The notes under the pieces are model-generated. The model saw nothing but the letters and a program-made list of their open reading frames with translations, made no database searches and had not been told where the DNA came from. This document shows, piece by piece, positions 22,413 to 31,043 of a DNA stretch of 34,400 nucleotides (position 1 is its first letter; each line of letters begins with the position of its first letter). This DNA comes from JAYZQT01 sp964412235. Its GTDB lineage: Bacteria; Pseudomonadota; Alphaproteobacteria; MPNO01; UBA830. The stretch covers positions 1 to 34,400 of the forward strand of contig CAYPNT010000024.1 of NCBI GenBank assembly GCA_964412235.1. The letters run 5' to 3'. A program made the position numbers and the translations under genes.

Positions 22413-25400
22413 TTTTTTGTCCAATCCACTGATCTCCTGTACTAGAAATTTGGGCAAGGTTTTTAGCGAGATTTTGAACCCCTTTAAGGCGCTCCAACGG
22501 TTGTGACCACCGTTCTCGAACCACGAGACTATGATCAGGTTTTAATTGGATTGATCGTTCCTTCCTCGAAATCAACTCAACTAATCCCTCAGGGTTAGAA
22601 AAATTATTGTCTCGAAAACGGAGAGTTGCACCTTTAGGTCCCGCTTCTATTTTTTGAATACCCGCACGGCGGCAATTTTGTTTTATGTCGACAATGTTCA
22701 GAAGATTTTCAACTTCGTTTGGTAGCGGACCAAACCGATCAATGAGTTCAGCAGCGAATGCCTCACTGTCCTCCATATTTTTTAACTCAGCGATCCGCCG
22801 GTACAATCCGAGCCGGACACTCAAATCCGAAACATAAACCTCAGGGATAAGCACCGGTATTCCTACATTGATTGTGGGACTCCAGTCACTATTATTGAGA
22901 CCTTTTCCGCCCTTCGCGGCGGCGACGGCCTCTTCCAGCATATGTTGATACAATTCTATACCTACTTCTCGGATGTGTCCGGATTGCTCTTCGCCAAGCA
23001 AATTTCCTGCGCCACGAATATCCAGGTCATGGCTTGCTAATGAAAATCCCGCACCCAATGTGTCCAAAGACTGCATAACCTCTAATCTCTTATTTGCGGT
23101 GGATGTTAATTTGCTATCAGTTGGGATGGTCAAATAACAATATGCGCGCAACTTCGAACGACCTATTCTTCCGCGAAGTTGATAGAGTTGTGCTAATCCA
23201 AACATATCTGCACGGTGAATAATCATGGTATTAGCTTTAGGAATATCAAGTCCAGATTCTATAATTTGTGTTGATAAAAGAAGATCCAGTTCCCCTTCAT
23301 AAAAGTCACTCATGACATTTTCTAAGGCCCGTGCCGCCATTCTTCCGTGTGCGACGCCAATTTTTATATCGGGGACTAACACAGCAAGTTGGGAGGCTAG
23401 TTTTTCGAGGTTGGTTATTCGGGGACACACATAAAACACTTGCCCACCGCGAAAATGCTCTCGCATTATGGCTTCTTTAATTATTACTTCATCAAACGGT
23501 AATATAAATGTCCGAACAGCCAATCGATCTACAGGCGCTGTTCCAATCAGGCTCATCTCTTTTACACCTGTGAGTGCCATTTGTAGTGTTCGAGGAATGG
23601 GTGTCGCGGTGAGCGTTAAAATATGGACACCAACCCTTAACTTTTTTAGCCGTTCCTTATGCGTGACACCGAAATGCTGTTCCTCATCTACGATGAGCAA
23701 TTCTAGGTTTTTAAAGGTGATCTTAGAGCTTAGGAGTGCGTGGGTTCCAATCACAATATCGACCTCACCGTTTTCTATTCCATGGCGGATATCATTTGCG
23801 GATTTTCCTCCAACCATCCGTGACAATTGCTCAATGCGAACAGGAACACCTTTAAAACGCTCAATAAACGTCGAATAATGCTGACGGCAAAGGAGTGTTG
23901 TAGGAACAACTAGTGCGACTTGTTTTCCTGACATAACCGTCGAAAATGCAGCTCTTAATGCTATTTCGGTTTTACCAAAACCAACATCGCCACACACCAA
24001 ACGATCCATTGCTTTACCTGACCTCAGATCCTTAAGGGTTTCTGCGATGGCCTCTGCCTGATCTTCAGTTTCCGTATAGGGAAAAGCTGCGGCAAATTCG
24101 TGATCAAGGGCGTCGGACACCTCTATTTTAGTTGCGGGTTGAAGAGACCTATCCGCAGCGACCTTGATCAAACTCTCCGCAATATCTCGCAATCTTGATT
24201 TCATTCTCGCTTTGCGTGCCTGCCAAGCTGCCCCACCTAATTTGTCAAGAGCTACGGCAGTTTCTCCCGATCCATACCGAGAAAGTACCTCTAGACTTTC
24301 AACGGGAACAAAGAGTCGATCTTTTCCGAAATAACTCAGTCGCAAGCAATCGTGTGGGGCACCTGCGACATTCAATGTTTCTAATCCTTCGTAACGACCA
24401 ATCCCATGCTCAATGTGGACGACCAAATCGCCAGCGGTAATTTCAGAGATATGCTTGATGAATTCTTCGGCACTTCGTCTTCGTTTCTGAGGCTGAACAA
24501 TTCTGTTACCAAGAATGTCCTGTTCACTCACCAGAAATAGACCGTCACTCGAAAACCCATACTCAGTCGGTAGTACCGCGAGCGCGACCTGGTCTTCCTT
24601 CAGGGTAGTGACCCCTTTCCAATCTGAAACCGATTGCAAGCTATAGAATTGATTATCCTTCAGAAGTTGCTCTAAGCGGACCCGTGATCCCTTTGTCAGA
24701 GCCGTAATGACGCAGCGCTTTCCGTTGGTTTTTTCTAGATCAAGTCTTTGTTTGAGGCCTCTAAACGCTGGGTTTATTTCCCCTCCCGTGTCCGTGCTAT
24801 CCCTGGAGGTTGTTATGCTCTTTGTGAAAAATTTTGGCGATCGAGTGGCTTCTCCCGAAATTATTTGTCCATAACTCGTCGAAAAGCCTGTATCAGGCGT
24901 TGCGAATGGATAAAATTGCGAGACTTTAAAACTGGAAAGGATTTCTTCGAGTTCCGTTGAGGTTAGATATAGTTTCTCAGGGGTTAAAGGACGATAAATT
25001 TGGCGTTCACGAGTTTTTTTTGTGTCTTCGTTCTCTGCAAAAGTAGTACGAGCATCATAATAATCGTTGATCAAAGCCAACCGAGCATCTAGGGCGGGCT
25101 CGACCTCGTAATCTTGGGTAATCGAAGCTGTTGGAATGTAGTCAAATAACGTTGAGAGGTTCTCATGAAACAGCGGAAGCCAATGTTCCATACCAATTTG
25201 TTTTCTGCCTTCGGTCACAGAAATGTATAATGTATCGTCTGCGACAGACCCAAACATCTCTCGATACCCTGTGCGAAACAGACTAATGGAATTAGTATTT
25301 AAGATTACCTCGTTCGAGGTATTTATTGAGGTTTTTTGCAAGATCCCTGTAGTGAGCTGAGTAAGTGGGTCAAATTTTCGAATAGTCTCTACAGTATCAC

Positions 25401-25953
25401 CAAATAGATCTAACCGCACTGGAAGCAGTTCACCAGGGGGATATATATCTAAAATGCCACCGCGAACTGAATATTCTCCAGGGTCTCTTACTGTCCCAGC
25501 ACGGTCAAAACCACAATCTTCGAGAAATCGAGTTAACTCTTCTATATCAAGCTGCGATTTTGGCTGAATTTCTCGGGTCAAGGAGACAAAAAACTTAGGT
25601 GTGGGGATTCGTTGTAAAATAGCATTTACAGTAGAAATAACGATTATCGGTTTAGAGCTGCTTGCTTCCTGACGTGCGAGCCTGGTTAAACTATCGACGC
25701 GGTTGGCAACAACATCGCGCTTTGGTGAAACGCGATCGTAAGGCAAACAATCCCACGCTGGAAATAGAATTATTTCTAGGTCAGGAGCAAAAAAGTTAAC
25801 TGTGTCGGCCAATTCCATCATTCGTTTTGCATCACGTGCGATATGAAGATGAATAGTGGAAGTCGATACTTCACACAGATTATTCGTCAGAACAACAGCG
25901 TCGTAACCTTCAGGGACCCCGGTTACTAGATATTTATTATTTTTAAATTTCAT
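22402..25953 (-). CDS. mfd: Transcription-repair coupling factor Mfd
   Basis: At 1183 residues it is full length (E. coli Mfd is about 1148). The N-terminal third is UvrB-like, with FPAWDCLPYDRVSP at 64-77 and RGGILDIYPPGE at 164-175. The RNA-polymerase-interacting CarD-like domain spans about 505-580 (GDLVVHIEHGIGRYEG). The translocase motor has Walker A CGDVGFGKTE (654-663), Walker B DEEQHFG (756-762) and later motifs such as ESGLDIPKANT and QLRGRIGRS. The protein removes stalled RNA polymerase and recruits UvrA to damaged DNA. It follows sdhE by 21 bp, and its 3' end overlaps the MaoC-like gene. The C-terminal TRCF domain is present, and I see no disruption. Confidence 0.97.
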   Translation of the reverse strand: MKFKNNKYLVTGVPEGYDAVVLTNNLCEVSTSTIHLHIARDAKRMMELADTVNFFAPDLEIILFPAWDCLPYDRVSPKRDVVANRVDSLTRLARQEASSSKPIIVISTVNAILQRIPTPKFFVSLTREIQPKSQLDIEELTRFLEDCGFDRAGTVRDPGEYSVRGGILDIYPPGELLPVRLDLFGDTVETIRKFDPLTQLTTGILQKTSINTSNEVILNTNSISLFRTGYREMFGSVADDTLYISVTEGRKQIGMEHWLPLFHENLSTLFDYIPTASITQDYEVEPALDARLALINDYYDARTTFAENEDTKKTRERQIYRPLTPEKLYLTSTELEEILSSFKVSQFYPFATPDTGFSTSYGQIISGEATRSPKFFTKSITTSRDSTDTGGEINPAFRGLKQRLDLEKTNGKRCVITALTKGSRVRLEQLLKDNQFYSLQSVSDWKGVTTLKEDQVALAVLPTEYGFSSDGLFLVSEQDILGNRIVQPQKRRRSAEEFIKHISEITAGDLVVHIEHGIGRYEGLETLNVAGAPHDCLRLSYFGKDRLFVPVESLEVLSRYGSGETAVALDKLGGAAWQARKARMKSRLRDIAESLIKVAADRSLQPATKIEVSDALDHEFAAAFPYTETEDQAEAIAETLKDLRSGKAMDRLVCGDVGFGKTEIALRAAFSTVMSGKQVALVVPTTLLCRQHYSTFIERFKGVPVRIEQLSRMVGGKSANDIRHGIENGEVDIVIGTHALLSSKITFKNLELLIVDEEQHFGVTHKERLKKLRVGVHILTLTATPIPRTLQMALTGVKEMSLIGTAPVDRLAVRTFILPFDEVIIKEAIMREHFRGGQVFYVCPRITNLEKLASQLAVLVPDIKIGVAHGRMAARALENVMSDFYEGELDLLLSTQIIESGLDIPKANTMIIHRADMFGLAQLYQLRGRIGRSKLRAYCYLTIPTDSKLTSTANKRLEVMQSLDTLGAGFSLASHDLDIRGAGNLLGEEQSGHIREVGIELYQHMLEEAVAAAKGGKGLNNSDWSPTINVGIPVLIPEVYVSDLSVRLGLYRRIAELKNMEDSEAFAAELIDRFGPLPNEVENLLNIVDIKQNCRRAGIQKIEAGPKGATLRFRDNNFSNPEGLVELISRKERSIQLKPDHSLVVRERWSQPLERLKGVQNLAKNLAQISSTGDQWIGQKNED

Positions 25954-25974
25954 TTAATTAAATAAAACAATATT

Positions 25975-26274
25975 TTATAGACCATTTTTAAAATGTTTAA
26001 TTAAATTTAGGACATCATTGTCAAAGTGGCTGGGCGGATCACAAATCCCATTGACCCAGCTCAATACATCGTGATCATTTTGTTCGAGCAACGCCTCAAA
26101 GCGCCCCAATTGATCATAAGAAAGTTGTTCCAAATAATTGTCAGCAAATCCGCCAATAACTGTGTCACTTTCTTTGGTACCTCGACGCCAACTGCGAAAC
26201 CGAAGTCGCCTTCTTTTAATTTCTATATCTTTCAACATTCCAGCACCGACCAGAACCTTGTATAAATTCCTCAT
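25975..26274 (-). CDS. sdhE: Succinate dehydrogenase flavinylation factor SdhE (SDHAF2 family)
   Basis: The small protein has the SdhE signature RSWRRGTKESD (28-38 from the ATG at 26274), corresponding to the conserved RGxxE box that contacts the flavoprotein. SYDQLGRFEALLEQNDHDVLSWV follows. SdhE promotes covalent FAD attachment to the SdhA subunit of succinate dehydrogenase in the cytosol. A second in-frame ATG at 26238 (giving MLKDIEIKRRRL, 87 residues) fits the usual family length of 80-95 better; neither start has a strong ribosome-binding site. It is divergent from recG and directly upstream of mfd, the recG/sdhE/mfd neighbourhood known from alphaproteobacteria. Confidence 0.9.
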   Translation of the reverse strand: MRNLYKVLVGAGMLKDIEIKRRRLRFRSWRRGTKESDTVIGGFADNYLEQLSYDQLGRFEALLEQNDHDVLSWVNGICDPPSHFDNDVLNLIKHFKNGL

Positions 26275-26306
26275 AAACAGATGTCAGTAAGGTTTTAGAC
26301 AAATTT

Positions 26307-28388
26307 ATGCGCCCTAAACATCTTTTCCCCTTTTTTGCGCATGTGACACGATTGCCTGGCATTGGTCCAAAAATAGCAAATGCTTTAGAATATTTGACAG
26401 GTTCCCAAATTATCGACCTGTTATGGCATCTTCCTTCCGGAGTAATTGATCGTCGATACTCTCCCAAGATAGCGGATGCTGCCAAAGGCTCAATAGCCAC
26501 GCTAGTAATTACCGTAGACAAACATACACCTTCACCACGTCGAGGTATCCCATATCGTATTCGTTGCTCAGACGAAACAGGCACACTTAATCTTGTGTTT
26601 TTTAACGCCCGCAAGGAATACTTAAAAAACCTTCTACCCGAAGGTGAGAAACGCGTCGTTAGCGGAAAAATAGAAGGTTATCGCAAGACGATCCAAATGG
26701 CGCATCCCGATCACGTCGGCACATTAAGTGAAATAGATGCAATAAAAACTGTTGAACCGGTCTACCCGCTGACCGCAGGTTTAACTAACAAACCGCTTGC
26801 CAAGGCTGTTAAGGCGGGGCTCAAACTCGCTCCGACGCTTGATGAGTGGCAGGATCGCGCGTGGGTCAAATACCAGAAATGGGGAAGTTGGCGCCAATCC
26901 CTTATCGACGCTCATTCACCAACATCGGAAAATGACCTTCAATCGGAGGCGCTGCCCCGACAACGCCTTGCTTATGATGAGCTACTCGCTAACCAGCTAG
27001 CCCTAGAAATCGTACGCAGACGCCAGAAAGGACGGATGGGACGATCTATTTCGGGAGATGGTCTACTGAGAGAGAGACTAATCGGAATACTGCCCTTCAC
27101 GCTGACAGAGACACAACAAAAAGCAATTGGTGAAATTTCTTCAGACATGAAATTGAATACCCGTATGCTGCGGCTCCTTCAAGGTGACGTTGGTAGTGGT
27201 AAAACCATAGTAGCTTTAACGACCATGTTGATCGCAGCGGAGCAAGGCTCACAGGCCGCACTAATGGCCCCGACCGAAATCCTAGCTCGTCAACATTTTG
27301 CGACAATTTTACCAATAGCCCAAAGAATTGGGATTGAAATTGCACTTATAACGGGGAGGGATAAAGGCAAACAAAGAGATGAAATCATCAACAATTTATC
27401 GACAGGCAAGGTAGCAATAGCGGTTGGCACCCACGCGCTCTTTCAGCAAGACGTGGTGTTCTATGACCTCGCGTTAATTGTTGTTGACGAACAACATCGT
27501 TTTGGAGTTCACCAAAGATTATCGCTCGCCGAGAAAGGGGCGTCTGCCGATATGTTGGTCATGACGGCTACCCCAATACCTCGAACCTTAATGATGACAG
27601 CTTATGGTGATATGGATAGCTCCCGGCTCACTGAAAAACCCGCAGGCCGCCCAATCATTACAACAAGAGTGATGTCTCAAGAGCGCTTGGGAGACATCAT
27701 CAATCGGTTACACCACGCTATTAAAGATGGGTCTCGAGCATACTGGGTTTGCCCGCTTATTGACGACTCCGAAACTCTAGATATCACAGCTGTCACAGAA
27801 CGGCATTCATCATTGCAACGGCACTTTGGTAAAAGAGTAGGGCTTATCCATGGTCGCATGAAATCAAAGGAAAAAGATACTGTAATGGGAGAATTTGCCG
27901 GAGGTAAAATTGATGTCCTTGTTGCAACGACCGTTATCGAAGTTGGTGTCGATGTTCCTGAAGCAACGATTATCGTAGTTGAACAGGCTGAGCGGTTTGG
28001 CCTGGCACAACTGCATCAACTACGAGGCAGAGTAGGAAGGGGTAAAAAGCCTTCCTCGTGCATCTTAATGTATGGTGGATCACTCGGACAAACAGCCGCC
28101 AAACGTTTAAAGGTAATGAGACAAACAAATGATGGATTTCTCATTGCTGATGAGGATCTCCGTTTGCGCGGGGCAGGTGAAGTTCTCGGTACGCGCCAAA
28201 GTGGCTTGCCTGATTTTAAATTTGTGGACCTCACTAAACACGCAAACTTACTGGCGACAGCAAAAGACGACGTAAAGTTATTACTCGAACACGATCCAGA
28301 GCTAAAAACCTCACGCGGGCAGGCTCTGAAAACTCTACTTTACCTATTTGAACGTGACGCTGTGGTAAAGACGGCGTTATCTGGCTAA
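26307..28388 (+). CDS. recG: ATP-dependent DNA helicase RecG
   Basis: The 693-residue protein has the RecG layout. A helix-hairpin-helix-like VTRLPGIGPKIANAL is at 13-27, and the OB-fold wedge domain (about 60-135) includes YRIRCSDETGTLNLVFFN. The helicase core has Walker A LLQGDVGSGKT (290-300), Walker B VVDEQHRFG (392-400), TATPIPRT, VATTVIEVGVDVPEAT and the C-terminal QLRGRVGRG. It regresses stalled replication forks and processes recombination junctions. It is divergent from sdhE/mfd with 32 bp between ATG codons as given, and convergent with the DUF502 gene, whose stop directly abuts. Length and motif order are normal. Confidence 0.97.
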   Translation: MRPKHLFPFFAHVTRLPGIGPKIANALEYLTGSQIIDLLWHLPSGVIDRRYSPKIADAAKGSIATLVITVDKHTPSPRRGIPYRIRCSDETGTLNLVFFNARKEYLKNLLPEGEKRVVSGKIEGYRKTIQMAHPDHVGTLSEIDAIKTVEPVYPLTAGLTNKPLAKAVKAGLKLAPTLDEWQDRAWVKYQKWGSWRQSLIDAHSPTSENDLQSEALPRQRLAYDELLANQLALEIVRRRQKGRMGRSISGDGLLRERLIGILPFTLTETQQKAIGEISSDMKLNTRMLRLLQGDVGSGKTIVALTTMLIAAEQGSQAALMAPTEILARQHFATILPIAQRIGIEIALITGRDKGKQRDEIINNLSTGKVAIAVGTHALFQQDVVFYDLALIVVDEQHRFGVHQRLSLAEKGASADMLVMTATPIPRTLMMTAYGDMDSSRLTEKPAGRPIITTRVMSQERLGDIINRLHHAIKDGSRAYWVCPLIDDSETLDITAVTERHSSLQRHFGKRVGLIHGRMKSKEKDTVMGEFAGGKIDVLVATTVIEVGVDVPEATIIVVEQAERFGLAQLHQLRGRVGRGKKPSSCILMYGGSLGQTAAKRLKVMRQTNDGFLIADEDLRLRGAGEVLGTRQSGLPDFKFVDLTKHANLLATAKDDVKLLLEHDPELKTSRGQALKTLLYLFERDAVVKTALSG

Positions 28389-29156
28389 CTAGACCTTGTC
28401 GTCACGAATATTGTTATCGATTGGTATCGTCCGCGTGTCGGCATTAGCGGGCGCAACACGTTTTAGGTTTTTTTCCGCTTCGGGACGACGATCGGGGGGC
28501 GTGACAATACCGCCTGATACAACCATTTTAATTCCCTCTTCAACAGTCATGTCGAGCACTACTAATTCTTTTTTAGGAACAAACAACAGGTAACCCGATG
28601 TTGGATTAGGGGTTGTTGGCAAAAAAACATTGACGACGTCATCCGACGTTAAGCTTTGCACTTCTCCAAGTGTTTCGCCCGTTATGAAACCAATAGCCCA
28701 GCTACCACGTCGTGGATATTCGAACAGTACCACTTGCCGGAAGGCGTTCGATTGTTGTTGAAGTATAGTCTCTATTATTTGTTTTACGGCGCCATAGACA
28801 CTGCGAATTACTGGCATTCGAGCAAGCGCCCGTTCGGTTAATCTCGTCCAAAGCCGCCCGATGAGCCCAGCAGTGGCCCAACCAATAAAAGTGAGCGCCA
28901 TAAACACAACGATTAGACCCAGTCCTGGAACAGCAAAAGGAAGATATGTTTCTGGATTATAGTTGGCGGGAATTAAAGAGGCGACTTGTGCATCTACCCA
29001 ACGGATCAAAAGCCAAGCAATATAAAACGTAATACCAATTGGCGCGGTAACAAGTATACCCGCCAGGAAATATCCGCGAATGTACCTCCGCATCGTCCCG
29101 CGTCTTTGGTTTGAAAGGCGGGTCCGCGCCCTTTTGCGGTGTTCTGACTCTGTCAT
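28389..29156 (-). CDS. DUF502 family inner-membrane protein
   Basis: The 255-residue protein starts with a strongly basic cytosolic tail (residues 1-27) and two membrane helices at about 28-52 and 75-100. A soluble domain of about 150 residues follows, holding the family segments RMPVIRSVYGAVKQIIET, FLPTTPNPTSGYLLFVP and TVEEGIKMVVSGGIV. The family is widespread in Proteobacteria and plants (LIKE-COV), with no settled biochemical role. It directly abuts recG on the opposite strand. The C-terminal extension after the GGIV segment is hydrophilic and probably disordered. An alternative start at the internal ATG 29093 is possible but would remove the basic tail. Confidence 0.9.
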   Translation of the reverse strand: MTESEHRKRARTRLSNQRRGTMRRYIRGYFLAGILVTAPIGITFYIAWLLIRWVDAQVASLIPANYNPETYLPFAVPGLGLIVVFMALTFIGWATAGLIGRLWTRLTERALARMPVIRSVYGAVKQIIETILQQQSNAFRQVVLFEYPRRGSWAIGFITGETLGEVQSLTSDDVVNVFLPTTPNPTSGYLLFVPKKELVVLDMTVEEGIKMVVSGGIVTPPDRRPEAEKNLKRVAPANADTRTIPIDNNIRDDKV

Positions 29157-29270
29157 ATAATTTTCATGCTTATAAACTGGCCTTAAACTGGCTTTTTGTT
29201 AGGACCTAAAATAATCGCTGTCGCTCCTGCAAATCTACCATGCGGATCATTACAAATTTACGATTGTTAC

Positions 29271-29906
29271 TTACACAGTATCAGCTTGGTTTGCTAAATC
29301 GAATACTTGAACCAGAACCTCAGGTGACTGTGCACCGGAAACTGCATATTTTCGATCCACAATAAAACAGGGTACACCATTAACACCGATCCGTCTCGCA
29401 AGTTCGTCTTCAGCTAAAATAGTTTCCACGTCTTGATCACTTAGTAAAAATTCTAAAATCTCGGTGTGATCAAGACCAACATCTCTGGCAATTTCTGCCA
29501 ATATGTTTATCTCACCAATGTCTTTCCCGTCCAAAAAGTAGGCTTCAAAAATAGCGTTAACGATAGCGGTTTGAACACCCAATGTTGCCGCATATCTCAC
29601 TAACCGATGTGAGTCCACACTATTAGGTGTACGTTCAATATTTCTGAAATTAAACTTTATTCCCTCTTCCGCCCCGGCTACTTCAAGGCTGCCATGAACG
29701 CTCCTAGCTCGCTCAAGACCGCCAAACTTTTCCACGACGTATTCTTTCCGGTCCATTCCTTGCTTCGGCATCGATGGATTCAATTGAAACGCTCTCCATC
29801 CTACTTGCAACTCCTCTTGTGGACGTAATGCCAAAGCTCTGTCAAAACGTTTTTTCCCCACGTAGCACCAGGGACATATCGTGTCAGCGATAATATCAAT
29901 CTTCAT
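29271..29906 (-). CDS. DsbA-family (FrnE/HCCA isomerase-like) thioredoxin-fold oxidoreductase
   Basis: The 211-residue protein opens with IIADTICPWCYVGKKRFDRA (5-24): the redox motif C11-P-W-C14 sits in a thioredoxin fold. The cis-proline loop NGVPCF places P179. WRAFQLNP is typical of the FrnE/2-hydroxychromene-2-carboxylate isomerase branch. There is no signal peptide, so it is cytosolic, unlike true DsbA. An extra cysteine, C180, lies directly after the cis-proline. Relatives act in oxidative-stress redox chemistry, polyketide maturation or glutathione-dependent isomerisation. It is encoded 29 bp after EgtD and may share its transcript, which would fit a thiol/redox context. Confidence 0.88.
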   Translation of the reverse strand: MKIDIIADTICPWCYVGKKRFDRALALRPQEELQVGWRAFQLNPSMPKQGMDRKEYVVEKFGGLERARSVHGSLEVAGAEEGIKFNFRNIERTPNSVDSHRLVRYAATLGVQTAIVNAIFEAYFLDGKDIGEINILAEIARDVGLDHTEILEFLLSDQDVETILAEDELARRIGVNGVPCFIVDRKYAVSGAQSPEVLVQVFDLANQADTV

Positions 29907-29935
29907 GCTAAAGACACTACTCCAGGTTAGCTACA

Positions 29936-30985
29936 TTATTGCGCGGTAAAATAGTGGACGCTAAAGAGTGAATTGCTGTCAGTCCAGCAAGCCACCGGAG
30001 TGTATCCTACTGTTGAACAAAGGTTTCGGAAATCGGAGATAGAGTACTTATAGGAATTTTCTGTGTGTATTGTTTCACCCTTAACGAAATCAAAATCTTG
30101 ATTATCTATCCTTACAATCTGCTTTTTTAAACTAACTAATTCCATCCGTAAGCGCCCAGTGCGTTTGGTATACGAAGCTTCATGTCGAAACGCAGTAAGG
30201 TCAAAATTAGCGTTCAGCTCTCGGTTAATTCTCGTCAACAGATTTAAATTAAACTCCGAGGTAACCCCGGCCGCATCATTATATGCAGCATATATAATTG
30301 AAGCATCCTTCTTTAAATCCACGCCTACTAACAACCCGCTATCTTTACCGAGGCTTTTTGAAAGTTTAAATAAAAATTTTCGAGCTTCATTTGGTGTAAA
30401 ATTTCCGATTGTTGACCCAGGAAAAAAAGCAACATTTCGGCGTGCTTTTTTCCTCATCGGGTTCTCAACTTGAAATTCTTTTGTGTAATCAGCGCATACC
30501 GCTGCGACATCGAGGTTTGGATAATCCCGAGCCAAGGCAGATGCGCTCTCGATAAGATGATCCCGCGATATATCCACGGCGGTATACTGTGCTAAATCGG
30601 TTAAGGCATTCAACAAAATCCGAATTTTTACACTTGCACCACTTCCCAATTCTACAAGGTGTGCGCTCCGTCCCACGAGTTCGGCAATCTCGCCGACATG
30701 TTCCTCTAAGATCGCGATTTCAGTTGTCGTTGGATAGTACTCCTCAAGTTCACAAATCTGATTAAAAAGTCGCGAACCATGTTCATCATAAAAAAATTTG
30801 CAGGGAATCGACTTTCTTTTGCGGGCTAATCCCCGCGCTACGGCACGTAGAAAATCACTTTGTGGCGGATTGAGGTCTAAAAATGACACGAGCGGCGCAG
30901 GGTCAGCGCGCAATTCCACTTGGCTATTACTGATAATATTTCTCCTACACCTAACTACGCTAAAAATGGTAACACTGCTTCGCAA
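29936..30985 (-). CDS. egtD: L-histidine N-alpha-methyltransferase EgtD
   Basis: The protein contains the EgtD signature YDEHGSRLFNQICELEEYYP (66-85), the SAM-binding LVELGSGAS (110-118), FFPGSTIGNFTPNEA (187-201), YAAYNDAAGVTSEFN (232-246) and GETIHTENSYKY (303-314). EgtD trimethylates histidine to hercynine, the first step of ergothioneine synthesis. The given start is TTG at 30985, giving 349 residues, about 25 more than usual. A GTG at 30919 and an ATT 4 bases after an AGGAG are alternatives, so the N-terminus is uncertain. No egtB sulfoxide synthase gene is present in the window. An MFS gene lies 58 bp upstream and a DsbA-like gene 29 bp downstream. Confidence 0.92.
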   Translation of the reverse strand: MRSSVTIFSVVRCRRNIISNSQVELRADPAPLVSFLDLNPPQSDFLRAVARGLARKRKSIPCKFFYDEHGSRLFNQICELEEYYPTTTEIAILEEHVGEIAELVGRSAHLVELGSGASVKIRILLNALTDLAQYTAVDISRDHLIESASALARDYPNLDVAAVCADYTKEFQVENPMRKKARRNVAFFPGSTIGNFTPNEARKFLFKLSKSLGKDSGLLVGVDLKKDASIIYAAYNDAAGVTSEFNLNLLTRINRELNANFDLTAFRHEASYTKRTGRLRMELVSLKKQIVRIDNQDFDFVKGETIHTENSYKYSISDFRNLCSTVGYTPVACWTDSNSLFSVHYFTAQ

Positions 30986-31043
30986 AACCCTAAAACTAAG
31001 TAGAACCCCAAACGAATAAATGCAACCCTGTGGACGGCCTATC